From Thermaerobacillus caldiproteolyticus (GTDB taxonomy: Bacteria > Bacillota > Bacilli > Bacillales > Anoxybacillaceae): a stretch of DNA of 64,000 nt. The notes under the pieces were generated by a model. That model worked only from the letters and a program-made list of their open reading frames with translations. It had not been told where the DNA came from and did no database searches. Below, piece by piece: positions 35,091 through 43,500 of the stretch (positions are counted from its first letter, which is position 1; each line of letters opens with the position of its first letter). The position numbers were made by a program, and so were the translations under genes. The stretch is taken from NCBI RefSeq assembly GCF_013761245.1, contig NZ_JACDUT010000004.1, forward strand, positions 124,001 to 188,000, written 5' to 3'.

Positions 35091-35140
35091 TTAACACATA
35101 AAAGCATAAAAGTGATGAAGTTTTTAAGGGGATGGAGTAA

Positions 35141-36130
35141 ATGAAAAAAGGGATTCAACGCATGGCCATACTGCTGTCCGCTAGCTTCCTGTTGTTAGGT
35201 GGATGCGGCGCAAAAGAAACAAGCAAAAATGAAGGTGAAGGTACGAAGACATATAAAATCGGCGTAACACAAATTGTCGAGCATCCTTCATTAGATGCTG
35301 CTTTCAAGGGATTTAAGCAAGCACTTAAAGATAAAGGGCTGTCCATTTCCTATGATGTGCAAATTGCCCAAGGAGACATGAATAACAACCAAACCATTGC
35401 GAATAATTTTGTTTCAGATAACGTTGATTTAATTTTTGCCAATTCGACGCCAAGTGCTCAAGCTGCTCTCAATGCAACGAAAGACATTCCGACTGTGTTT
35501 ACATCCGTGACGGATCCGGTGGGGGCACAGCTTGTGCAATCGATGGAAAAGCCGGGCGGCAATGCGACGGGAACGACTGATACGCATCCGGACGCGATTC
35601 CGAAAACGGTGCAATTTATTGACAAGTACATAAAAGGGAACCGTATTGGAATGATTTATAACTCCGGCGAACAAAACTCTGTCGCGCAAGTGGATGTTGT
35701 CAAAAAAGCGATGAAAGGAACGGATTTAAAGATTGTTCCTGTTTCGGTATCGACATCAGCGGAAGTCAAGCAAGCGGCTGAATCGCTTGTCGGAAAAGCG
35801 GACTGTATTTATATTATTACCGACAATACGGTCGTTTCCGCATTAGAGTCGGTCATTCAAGTGGCGAGCGACCATGATCTTCCTTTATTCGTTGGAGAGC
35901 TTGATTCAGTGAAACGCGGCGGTTTTGCGGCTTATGGATTTGACTATTATGATATCGGTTATGAAGCGGGAGAAATGGCTGCAGAAATTTTAACCGGGAA
36001 AAAGAAACCGGCCGATTTGCCTGCTCAATATCCGCAGAAGTTGAAATTACTCATTAACAAAAAAGCGGCAAAAGAAATGGGAGTCAAGCTCAATCCAGAG
36101 TGGGATTCGATCGCAGAATACATTGAATAA
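35141..36130 (+). CDS. ABC transporter substrate-binding lipoprotein (TrpX/COG2984 type)
   Basis: A 329-residue lipoprotein of the ABC_sub_bind family (COG2984). The lipobox is LLGGC with Cys near residue 22, followed by a charged linker. The mature part has the periplasmic-binding fold with YKIGVTQIVEHPSLDAAFKG, the VDLIFANSTPSAQAAL block and GFDYYDIGYEAGEMAAEIL. Relatives include streptococcal TrpX, linked to tryptophan-type uptake, and many of unknown ligand. The start has AAGGGGATGGAG. A terminator-like hairpin after it should lower expression of the permease and ATPase genes that complete the importer. The ligand is not known. Confidence 0.82.
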   Translation: MKKGIQRMAILLSASFLLLGGCGAKETSKNEGEGTKTYKIGVTQIVEHPSLDAAFKGFKQALKDKGLSISYDVQIAQGDMNNNQTIANNFVSDNVDLIFANSTPSAQAALNATKDIPTVFTSVTDPVGAQLVQSMEKPGGNATGTTDTHPDAIPKTVQFIDKYIKGNRIGMIYNSGEQNSVAQVDVVKKAMKGTDLKIVPVSVSTSAEVKQAAESLVGKADCIYIITDNTVVSALESVIQVASDHDLPLFVGELDSVKRGGFAAYGFDYYDIGYEAGEMAAEILTGKKKPADLPAQYPQKLKLLINKKAAKEMGVKLNPEWDSIAEYIE

Positions 36131-36137
36131 TGTACAG

Positions 36138-36170
36138 CCCCTCCTTGAATATAAGGCGGGGATATTTTTT
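36138..36170 (+). terminator. Partial terminator between binding protein and permease
   Basis: CCCC-T-CCTT (36138-36146) pairs with AAGG-C-GGGG (36153-36161), followed by ATATTTTTT. A weak stem with a mismatch suits attenuation more than full stop. Confidence 0.6.
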
Positions 36171-36187
36171 AAAAGGACGGGGACATC

Positions 36188-37192
36188 ATGTTTACAGCGA
36201 TTTTTAGTTCGGTGGAAGCAGGATTTATTTATGCCATTATGGCATTAGGAGTTTATTTATCGTTTCGAATTTTAGATTTTCCCGATTTAACTGTTGATGG
36301 GAGTTTTGTAACAGGGGCAGCGGTGGCATCGGTATTGATTATTAATGGAACGAATCCGTTCATCGCTTCTGCCGTTGCCCTATTGGCTGGATTTATCGCC
36401 GGCTGTGTAACGGGATTATTGCATACAAAAGGAAAAATTAATCCGCTTTTATCAGGAATTTTAATGATGATTGCCCTTTATTCCATTAATCTACGAATTA
36501 TGGGGCGTTCGAACGTTCCGCTTTTACAACAAGAAACTGTCGTGACAGTGCTGACGGAAGCGTGGCAAAAGGCAGGGATTGATGAAGCGATTAACCGCGT
36601 CATTTCTTTACAGTCATTTGTTCCGAGAACATGGGCAGTTCTGTTTTGTATGGCTCTTACCGTGTTTATCATTAAGTTATTGCTTGATCAATTGTTGAAA
36701 ACGGAAATTGGTCTTGCATTGCGGGCGACGGGTGATAATAAGCAAATGATTTCGAGCTTTTCCGCCAATACCGATTTGTTGACGATTTTCGGGCTCGGTT
36801 TGTCCAATGCGCTTGTGGCGTTTTCCGGGGCGCTTGTGGCACAATACGGCGGATTTAGCGATGTCGGAATGGGAATCGGCATGATTATTATTGGTCTTGC
36901 TTCTGTTATTATTGGTGAAGCGTTGTTTGGGGCTCGTTCGGTTGCCCGCGCCACTTTGGCAGTGATCGGTGGGGCAATTGTATACCGTATCATTTTAGCG
37001 CTCGCTTTGCGTGTGCAGTTTTTGGAAACCAGTGATGTGAAGCTGATTACCGCACTGATCGTGATGCTGTCTCTCATCGTTCCAAACGTTTTATCTTCGC
37101 AAAAGGAAAAACGGCGCAAAAAGCGGAGAGCACAAGAAAGAGAGAGGGGGGAGCACGTTGCTGGAGCTCAGACAGATTACAAAAGTGTTTAA
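36188..37192 (+). CDS. ABC transporter permease (TrpY/COG4120 type)
   Basis: A 334-residue permease of the branched-chain/COG4120 type with about nine helices. It starts MFTAIFSSVEAGFIYAIMAL and holds the family segment FRILDFPDLTVDGSFVTGAA. Further blocks are INPLLSGILMMIALYSINLR and ALRATGDNKQM. The C-terminus is very basic (KEKRRKKRRAQERERGEH) and overlaps the ATPase start by 35 bases. AAAAGGACGGGG precedes the start. It would form the channel of the importer. Confidence 0.85.
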   Translation: MFTAIFSSVEAGFIYAIMALGVYLSFRILDFPDLTVDGSFVTGAAVASVLIINGTNPFIASAVALLAGFIAGCVTGLLHTKGKINPLLSGILMMIALYSINLRIMGRSNVPLLQQETVVTVLTEAWQKAGIDEAINRVISLQSFVPRTWAVLFCMALTVFIIKLLLDQLLKTEIGLALRATGDNKQMISSFSANTDLLTIFGLGLSNALVAFSGALVAQYGGFSDVGMGIGMIIIGLASVIIGEALFGARSVARATLAVIGGAIVYRIILALALRVQFLETSDVKLITALIVMLSLIVPNVLSSQKEKRRKKRRAQERERGEHVAGAQTDYKSV

Positions 37193-37952
37193 CGAAGGAA
37201 CAGTCGATGAAAAAGTTGCTTTAAAATCAATCAACTTAACGTTAGCTCCCGGTGATTTTGTGACGATTATTGGCAGCAATGGCGCCGGAAAATCAACGAT
37301 GATGAACGTTATTTCGGGAAAATTGCTTCCTGATACAGGTTCCGTATGGATTAACGGACAAGAAGTGACGCAGCTAAGCGAGCACAAACGGGCCCGCTAC
37401 ATTGGTCGCGTGTTTCAAGATCCTCTTGCTGGCACGGCACCAAATATGACGATTGAAGAAAATTTAGCGCTTGCGTACAATCGAACGAAGCGGCGGACAT
37501 TGAAGTTTGGAGTGACAAAACAGCGCCGTGAATTTTTCCGAGAGGCGTTAAAAACGTTGCAGCTAGGATTGGAGAATCGATTAACGGCAAAAGTCGGATT
37601 GTTGTCAGGCGGTGAGCGTCAAGCATTATCGCTATTGATGGCGACATTTACAAAGCCGGATTTGCTTTTGTTAGACGAACATACAGCAGCGCTTGACCCG
37701 GCGCGGGCTGAGCTTATTACCCAACTGACCAAAGACATGGTTGAAAAATTACAATTAACAACATTGATGGTGACCCACAACATGGAACAGGCGCTTCGAT
37801 TAGGGAACCGTTTAATTATGATGGACCAGGGACAAATTATTTTCGAAGCGAGCGGAAAAGAAAAACAATCATTAACGGTTGAGAAGCTATTGCAAGAATT
37901 CCAGCGCATTCGCAGCAGTCACTTTGCAAGTGACAGGGCGATGTTAGTATAA
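37158..37952 (+). CDS. ABC transporter ATPase (TrpZ/COG1101 type)
   Basis: A 264-residue ATPase that completes the importer. Walker A is GSNGAGKST (about residue 40), the signature is LLSGGERQALSLL, and Walker B is LLLLDEHTAALDP. The switch His is in VTHNMEQAL. Walker B carries LDEH where most ABC ATPases have LDEP; this is seen in the COG1101 group as far as I recall. The TTG at 37158 has GAGGGGGGAG upstream and lies within the permease gene, so translation is coupled. Confidence 0.88.
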   Translation: MLELRQITKVFNEGTVDEKVALKSINLTLAPGDFVTIIGSNGAGKSTMMNVISGKLLPDTGSVWINGQEVTQLSEHKRARYIGRVFQDPLAGTAPNMTIEENLALAYNRTKRRTLKFGVTKQRREFFREALKTLQLGLENRLTAKVGLLSGGERQALSLLMATFTKPDLLLLDEHTAALDPARAELITQLTKDMVEKLQLTTLMVTHNMEQALRLGNRLIMMDQGQIIFEASGKEKQSLTVEKLLQEFQRIRSSHFASDRAMLV

Positions 37953-37964
37953 GTTGGTATGAAA

Positions 37965-38006
37965 AAGAGGATGTCTCATAAGTTGATGAGATATCCTCTT
38001 CTTTCG
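37965..38006 (+). terminator. Terminator of the TrpX-type operon
   Basis: A 15-bp stem (AAGAGGATGTCTCAT 37965-37979 with 37986-38000) with one G-T mismatch, followed by CTTTCGTTT. It may also serve the minus-strand ABC operon ending at 38038. Confidence 0.8.
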
Positions 38007-38037
38007 TTTATATTTATATTAAGTTTCCGGATGTGAA

Positions 38038-39138
38038 CTACACATTTCTTCTTTCTACCAAATTAATGCCAATCCCCATTAACACTACTCCCATAAAAAA
38101 CAAAATGCTAATAGGATATAATAAATCGTTTAGTGAATTTCCATATATCGCTGCTCCTTTTAACATTTCCATGCCGTACGTAACAGGAACAAATTTAGAT
38201 AAAGTTAATAAAACTTTAGAGGAGACAATTTCTAAAGGCCAGTAAGCTCCGCCGATCATTGCCATGCTGACAGAGATAAGCGGAATGATGGCATTAAACT
38301 GTTGTTCGTTTTTCACAAGCCCTACTATGAAGATCGATAGAGCAACGATGGCAAACACATAGGGAACTAATAATAGAAGCATCTCTGCAAATCTTCCGTG
38401 AAAATCAATATCCATGCCAAAGTGAAAGACAGTGAAAATCAGTGCTACTTGAATATAACCAACGACAAAGCTATATATTAAATTTCCTATATACATCTCC
38501 CACTTTTTGAGCGGCGAAAGAATCATTCGATCCCATATTCCTTCTCTTTTTTCTTTTAAAATTTGAAAAACGTTAAAAGCAATCGTGTAAATGACGAAAA
38601 ATAGAGAAAATCCAAATATAGGTTGCAATTGCGAATCAATAATGATTGCTTTTTTTCCACGGAAGCTTTTCTTCTCTAATGTAAACACAGGATTTGCCGT
38701 CGCGTTATTGACCACCTTTGCCACTTCTTCAAGCGGAGCATTCGAATGTTCAGCAATTTTCTCTGTTTGCTTTTTCTCTCTATATACTTTTTGAACATAT
38801 TGGCGGATTAAACTTGTATTTGCAGTTTGGGATGACACGATCAAATCAAAATCGTCTTTCTTTAGCTTGACGCCTGCCTCTACTTTTCCTTCGCTCACGA
38901 GTGTGCGAACCTTCTCTTGATTCATGAGTTGAAACGCAAATAGGTCAGAATGCTGTAAAGAATGAAGAAGTTCGTTTGTTTCATGTTTGGAAAGGCTACT
39001 ATAGACAGGAACTTTTATTTTATCTTGATTGGCTGTACCTATAATAAAAGCGATGAATATACAAATGATAGACGTGATGACAAACATCCATGGCTTTCTA
39101 ATAAATAAACGAATTTTGGCCGCTAAAATACTCATCAT
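38038..39138 (-). CDS. ABC-2 permease, LnrN-like
   Basis: A 366-residue ABC-2 exporter subunit. One N-terminal helix (residues 19-38, WMFVITSIICIFIAFIIG) precedes a long extracytoplasmic domain (about 40-165). Six C-terminal helices follow, with the KEKREGIWDRMILSPLKKWE coupling segment. Start 39138 overlaps the stop of the upstream permease gene as ATGA, with AAAGGGGG eight bases before; the longer frame is out of place. As the last gene of the HK-RR-ATPase-permease-permease set it corresponds to LnrN (YfiN) of B. subtilis. Confidence 0.8.
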   Translation of the reverse strand: MMSILAAKIRLFIRKPWMFVITSIICIFIAFIIGTANQDKIKVPVYSSLSKHETNELLHSLQHSDLFAFQLMNQEKVRTLVSEGKVEAGVKLKKDDFDLIVSSQTANTSLIRQYVQKVYREKKQTEKIAEHSNAPLEEVAKVVNNATANPVFTLEKKSFRGKKAIIIDSQLQPIFGFSLFFVIYTIAFNVFQILKEKREGIWDRMILSPLKKWEMYIGNLIYSFVVGYIQVALIFTVFHFGMDIDFHGRFAEMLLLLVPYVFAIVALSIFIVGLVKNEQQFNAIIPLISVSMAMIGGAYWPLEIVSSKVLLTLSKFVPVTYGMEMLKGAAIYGNSLNDLLYPISILFFMGVVLMGIGINLVERRNV

Positions 39139-40415
39139 GATAAATTCCCCCTTTTTGGGAAGGCCCATACTGACGCTACTACCATTGCTGCGCTAAACAA
39201 ACATAAATATAAGATGGAGTGTGTAACTTCCGTTAAGCCATAGCCTTGCAATAGTTTTAAATATGCACTCATACTTGAGCCGTTTGGTGTAAAATTTCCA
39301 AGTGTATTCATGAAATCGGATAATTGGCCGGAAGGGAAAAAACTTCCGCCAAGAAGGGAAAAGAGCGTTACTAAAACACTTTGAAAGAATCTCGATACCT
39401 GCTCTGAATTGATCCGGAAATTTAATGCTGTCAACAAAACTCCCAAGCCTCCAACAGCCAATGATAAAGCGAGTGTAACGATAAGAAAGGAAAACAAGGC
39501 AGGCCATTTAATGTGATACACCGAGGATGTCACTCCATATAAAATATTGAGTTGTACAAACGCAAGAAGCACAGTTGAAATAAAAATCCCAGTCATGTAC
39601 GACCATTTTGACACATCGGCCAGCAAAATTCGGTCAAACACATGCAATTGTTTTTCATTAAAAGCATAAGAACCGACGTTCGAGGCAATATATAAGACAA
39701 ACATGACACTCATTCCAACCATATAATAAGTAATGGCATGGATCGGTTTTTTCTTTGTTACGGTTTCGACTTTTCCTTGGACATGAATGTCAGGTATTGT
39801 GAACGAATGATTGATGAATCCGGACTTTCCGAGAGCAGAAAACATAGAATAGCGCTGTTGAAATTCCAATACGATATCTTCAACAAATTCAGATGTCATT
39901 TCTTTTCCTTCGTTCACATAGAAAGAGAGTTTTGCCGGTTGTTGTTCTCCTAATAAGGCATTTCGTAGCACCGAATACGTAAACCCGTTCGGCACCTTAA
40001 TAATCGCGGCATAGCTATCATCTTGACGAACTTTTTTCAGTTTCGATGGCTGGACTGTAACTACTTTTATATACTTCTTTAATTCTTTTGAACCTAATAC
40101 CTCATTTTTAAGAGTAGTAACAGGAAGCATGGCTTTTGCTGTGTGTACCATCATTTGCTTCTGATTTGCCGATAGCTTCATGCTTTCTACTTCATGAACA
40201 AACCTTTGTATATCTGCTTGCTCATTTCCCTCATTAACAAGTGCAATTTTAGCATGAATTTTAGGAGCACCATCATCCCCGTCCATGACATTTCCAAGCG
40301 CAAAGCCGAGTATGGTCACTAAAATAAACGGCATACCAAGAAGAACAAGCAATTCATGTGGGTTTCGAATAAACAATAAAAATTGCTTTTTGATAAATGA
40401 TTGAATCATCTTCAT
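39135..40415 (-). CDS. ABC-2 permease, LnrM-like
   Basis: A 426-residue ABC-2 permease with the same plan as the next gene: one helix (about residues 22-42), a large outside domain (to about 220), and six helices with NEKQLHVFDRILLADVSKWS before the second. The two permeases probably form a heterodimer. Start 40415 is close to AGGGGG; ATG 40409 is an alternative. It lies seven bases after the ATPase gene. It corresponds to LnrM (YfiM). Confidence 0.8.
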   Translation of the reverse strand: MKMIQSFIKKQFLLFIRNPHELLVLLGMPFILVTILGFALGNVMDGDDGAPKIHAKIALVNEGNEQADIQRFVHEVESMKLSANQKQMMVHTAKAMLPVTTLKNEVLGSKELKKYIKVVTVQPSKLKKVRQDDSYAAIIKVPNGFTYSVLRNALLGEQQPAKLSFYVNEGKEMTSEFVEDIVLEFQQRYSMFSALGKSGFINHSFTIPDIHVQGKVETVTKKKPIHAITYYMVGMSVMFVLYIASNVGSYAFNEKQLHVFDRILLADVSKWSYMTGIFISTVLLAFVQLNILYGVTSSVYHIKWPALFSFLIVTLALSLAVGGLGVLLTALNFRINSEQVSRFFQSVLVTLFSLLGGSFFPSGQLSDFMNTLGNFTPNGSSMSAYLKLLQGYGLTEVTHSILYLCLFSAAMVVASVWAFPKRGNLS

Positions 40416-40422
40416 TTTCCCC

Positions 40423-41358
40423 CTAGTCCCGTAACGCCCGACCAGTTAGATGCAGAAATACATCTTCCAATGTCGGTGTTTTGATTTCAACGGAAGTGAA
40501 AACGGTGTTTGTTTCTTCCGCCAGCTTAAATAAAAGACGAAATACATTGATTTCTTTAGGGGCTAAAATCGTAATCACTCTGTCTTGCACTGTTACGTGA
40601 TTAACGACTGGTTGTAAGCGCAAAGCATCAATAAATGGTTCTTGTACTTTCTCGACTTTCATTTCCACTGTATTTTCTGACGACAAAATATTTTTAATTT
40701 CTTCTTTTGTTCCTGAAGCGATAATGCTACCTTTGTCCATAATGTAAATGCGATCACATAAAAATTCGACTTCTTCCATGTAATGGCTCGTGTATAAAAC
40801 GGTCATTTGCTTTTCTTCGTTTAATCGTTTGACGGTTTCTAAGATATAATTTCTTGATTGAGGATCGATGCCTACGGTAGGTTCATCCATAATAATAAAC
40901 TCCGGCTCATGCAAGAGTGCCACCCCGATATTCAGTCTTCTTTTCATCCCGCCTGAAAAATGTTTTACTAAATCGTTTTGTCGATCGGTTAGACCGATTT
41001 GTTCCAATATTTCATCTACTTTCTTTTGTAATCGTGCTCCTGATAAGCGATGAATTCTACCAAAAAACTGTAGATTTTCCTTCGCTGACAAATCGGAATA
41101 TAAAGCAATTTCTTGTGGTACAACTCCTAACACTTTTCTTAATTTACTTGGCTCTTTAATGACGCTTTTATTGTTTAATCGAACATCTCCACTCGTTGGC
41201 GGAATTAAAGTGGAAATCATGGAGATTGTCGTTGATTTTCCAGCTCCATTCGGTCCTAACAGTCCGACAATCTCTCCTTTTTCTAAATACAAGTTAACAC
41301 CGTTTACCACCTTTGTTTGTTTAAACTGTTTTGTTAATTCTACTGCTTCTAACATCAT
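40423..41358 (-). CDS. ABC exporter ATPase, LnrL-like
   Basis: A 311-residue ATPase, the same length as I recall for B. subtilis LnrL (YfiL). Walker A is GPNGAGKST (about residue 38), the signature is FSGGMKRRLNIG, Walker B is FIIMDEPTVGIDP, and the switch is TSHYMEEVEFLCD. The C-terminal domain ends IKTPTLEDVFLHLTGRALRD, typical of DrrA/LnrL-type drug-export ATPases. ATG 41358 is eight bases from GGAGGAGAG. LnrLMN exports polyene antibiotics such as linearmycin; the same role here is inference from order and size. Confidence 0.85.
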   Translation of the reverse strand: MMLEAVELTKQFKQTKVVNGVNLYLEKGEIVGLLGPNGAGKSTTISMISTLIPPTSGDVRLNNKSVIKEPSKLRKVLGVVPQEIALYSDLSAKENLQFFGRIHRLSGARLQKKVDEILEQIGLTDRQNDLVKHFSGGMKRRLNIGVALLHEPEFIIMDEPTVGIDPQSRNYILETVKRLNEEKQMTVLYTSHYMEEVEFLCDRIYIMDKGSIIASGTKEEIKNILSSENTVEMKVEKVQEPFIDALRLQPVVNHVTVQDRVITILAPKEINVFRLLFKLAEETNTVFTSVEIKTPTLEDVFLHLTGRALRD

Positions 41359-41420
41359 TTTTTTCTCTCCTCCTCTCATCTGATATTTATGTTACGATAT
41401 TCTTGTAAACGCGCTTACTA

Positions 41421-41462
41421 TCTTCAGTCATTACTTCATGAGAAAAACTGTGACTTGAGTCA
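41421..41462 (-). promoter_or_regulatory. Possible response-regulator site before the exporter operon
   Basis: A palindrome TGACTTGAGTCA (41451-41462) lies about 95 bases upstream of the ATPase start, with a further AGTCA half-site at 41426-41430. Spacing of about 25 bases suggests two turns of helix. It would suit the LuxR-type regulator encoded next door. Confidence 0.45.
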
Positions 41463-41472
41463 TTTTCGTAAC

Positions 41473-41501
41473 AAAAAATTGACCGTGTTGCTCCGGTCAA
41501 T
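41473..41501 (-). terminator. Terminator of the two-component genes
   Basis: On the minus strand ATTGACCG (41494-41501) pairs with CGGTCAAT (41478-41485), followed by TTTTTG. It separates the regulator genes from the exporter genes. Confidence 0.75.
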
Positions 41502-41503
41502 GT

Positions 41504-42142
41504 TTATGAGGTAATATCATGTTTAACCGCATAAATCGCAAGTTGTGTACGATCACGTAGATCGAGCTTTTGTAAGATTTGCGTAATATGGTTTTTGACA
41601 GTTCCTACTGATAAATGGAGAACTGCGGCAATTTCTTTGTTTGTTTTTCCTTCCCCAACTAATTTTGTAATCGCTAGTTCACGGGGAGTTAATGGAATGT
41701 TTGTAGTAGGTGCTTGTTTCGATTTTTCTAATAATCTTGGTAACATTTTCGCTGCTACATCTTCATGAATAGCCATTCCGCCTCTCATACAACTATATAT
41801 GGCTTGAATCAGCTTTTGCTGTTCAGCTGTTTTCAGCAAAAAACCATTCGCCCCATCTTTCAATGCTTGAACCGCATATTCATCATCGTTAAACGTAGTC
41901 AAAATTAAAATTTTGACATTTGGCCATTGCTCTTTTATTTTTCTTGTCGCTTCTAAACCATTCATCACAGGCATACGGATATCCATGATGACAAGATCTA
42001 TCATATGCTTTTCCATTTTTTGCAGCGCTTCGAGTCCGTGTTCCGCCTCGGCAATGACTTGTAGCTGCTCATCTTGTTCAATCATCATTTTTAACCCTTG
42101 TCTTACAAGAGCCTGATCTTCTACCAACAAAATATGAATCAT
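41504..42142 (-). CDS. NarL/LuxR-type response regulator, LnrK-like
   Basis: A 212-residue response regulator. The receiver domain has the acidic pair in LLVEDQALV, phospho-acceptor Asp in DLVIMDIRMP (about residue 54), Thr in ILTTF and Lys in LKDGANGF. The C-terminal LuxR helix-turn-helix reads LTPRELAITKLVGEGKTNKE, then IAAVLHLSVGTVKNHI. Its start overlaps the kinase stop by four bases. It should control the exporter operon just downstream. It corresponds to LnrK (YfiK). Confidence 0.9.
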   Translation of the reverse strand: MIHILLVEDQALVRQGLKMMIEQDEQLQVIAEAEHGLEALQKMEKHMIDLVIMDIRMPVMNGLEATRKIKEQWPNVKILILTTFNDDEYAVQALKDGANGFLLKTAEQQKLIQAIYSCMRGGMAIHEDVAAKMLPRLLEKSKQAPTTNIPLTPRELAITKLVGEGKTNKEIAAVLHLSVGTVKNHITQILQKLDLRDRTQLAIYAVKHDITS

Positions 42143-43245
42143 CGTGAATTCCCCTTTACCGGAATGGTTCCTTGAACAACGAATTCCTGATCGGTTTGAA
42201 AAATGCGTAGTGTTCCTCCCACTTCTTTAACTCGCTCCTTCATATTTGTTAACCCAAAGCCGAGTTGAAACAATTTCGGTTCAAACACGCGATTTTTCAC
42301 AGAAAACTCTAAATCTCCTATCGCTGACCTCCCTAATGTCACAAATACTTCACGCGATTGCGCATGCCGCATGGCGTTCGTTAATGCTTCTTGAATAACG
42401 CGATATAACACAATATTTTGTTGATTAGAAAGCTTAACCGATAATACCCCTTGTTTTGTTGTGAAATGAACCATGATATGGTTTTCTGATTCTAATTTTC
42501 GAATTAGCTGTAACACAGAAGAAATTCCTTCATTCTCCTCGGTTTTTAATGCTTTTACCGCATGGCGCGTTTCCTCTAAACTATCATGGACTAATTTCTT
42601 TAATTCATCATATTCTTTTTTCGGTTCATTAATGGATAGCATTTCGAGCTGCATCAGTAAAGCGGTTAATTTATGTCCTACTGAATCGTGAATGTCACGA
42701 GCAATTCTTGTCCGTTCCTCGAGCCGCGCTGAACGATCCATCTCATAATTCAACCGTTTTAGCCGCCGATACTCTCCTAATAATTGTTCATACATTTCTC
42801 TCTGTTCTTCTCTTTCGTATACATATTCATTTAAGGTGATGGAAATTATCGAAAAAATCCCCAAAGCAATGAGCCATTCTACTTCTTTGTCTTGGAAAAG
42901 CATCGTAATCGCTACAGAACATAGAAAAGTGGCAACTGTAAATAAACGGAATTTTCTGGTGTTTAATTGAAAAATGGCTTCTAAATAAATATAAAGAAAT
43001 AGTAATAGCACATACATATTTTTCGGCAGCGGATAAAGCCATTCTTCCAAAAGAATGAGGCAATCGATAAGAATGTATAGAATAAGCGGTTCTTTGACAA
43101 TGGCAAGAAAAAAGTATGTGCCGATCGTGCAAGCACTAATGAACAGGAGAAGGGAGAATTCATTTGTATTTTGAAAGTGCTCATATAAATACCCCATCCA
43201 CAAAATAGCAAAAACAAGCGAACGCACGATAAATAGTTTCACCAT
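42139..43245 (-). CDS. HisKA_3 sensor kinase, LnrJ-like
   Basis: A 368-residue membrane sensor kinase. Five or six N-terminal helices with almost no outside loops (residues 1-145) suggest that it senses within or at the membrane. A coiled linker (REEQREMYEQLLGEYRRLK) leads to the phospho-acceptor His in ARDIHDSVGHKLTALLMQLE (about residue 190). The ATPase domain has VIQEALTNAMRHAQ and FGLTNMKERV. LnrJ of B. subtilis senses linearmycins in this way; the ligand here is unknown. The gene begins 256 bases from adeC and is divergent from it. Confidence 0.87.
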   Translation of the reverse strand: MVKLFIVRSLVFAILWMGYLYEHFQNTNEFSLLLFISACTIGTYFFLAIVKEPLILYILIDCLILLEEWLYPLPKNMYVLLLFLYIYLEAIFQLNTRKFRLFTVATFLCSVAITMLFQDKEVEWLIALGIFSIISITLNEYVYEREEQREMYEQLLGEYRRLKRLNYEMDRSARLEERTRIARDIHDSVGHKLTALLMQLEMLSINEPKKEYDELKKLVHDSLEETRHAVKALKTEENEGISSVLQLIRKLESENHIMVHFTTKQGVLSVKLSNQQNIVLYRVIQEALTNAMRHAQSREVFVTLGRSAIGDLEFSVKNRVFEPKLFQLGFGLTNMKERVKEVGGTLRIFQTDQEFVVQGTIPVKGNSR

Positions 43246-43500
43246 ATCCCCATCCTATATCTCAGTCTATTTTTTAATTTACTGGAATGAATTGTTAAGG
43301 TCAATCGTCACTTTGTCGCTTTGGCTAAAATACTTGAAGCCCCCATTGACGAGCCGATGGGCTTAATAATAAAATAAGAAAAATTTATGCTCATTCCAAA
43401 TTCTATGAAACTATTACCATGCATGATTTAACTAAGAGGAGCTATATCCTTCTTATGTCAGCCAAGTTGTTACGATAGAGTTCAAGAAAGGAGATCTAGT

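Noticed and set aside
43337-43364. AAGCCC...GGGCTT hairpin between the sensor kinase and adeC
   Set aside because: The stem is interrupted and no T-run follows on either strand, so a terminator cannot be supported.
43246-43500. Purine riboswitch before adenine deaminase
   Set aside because: The conserved core loops and paired arms of the purine aptamer are not present in the 255-base leader.
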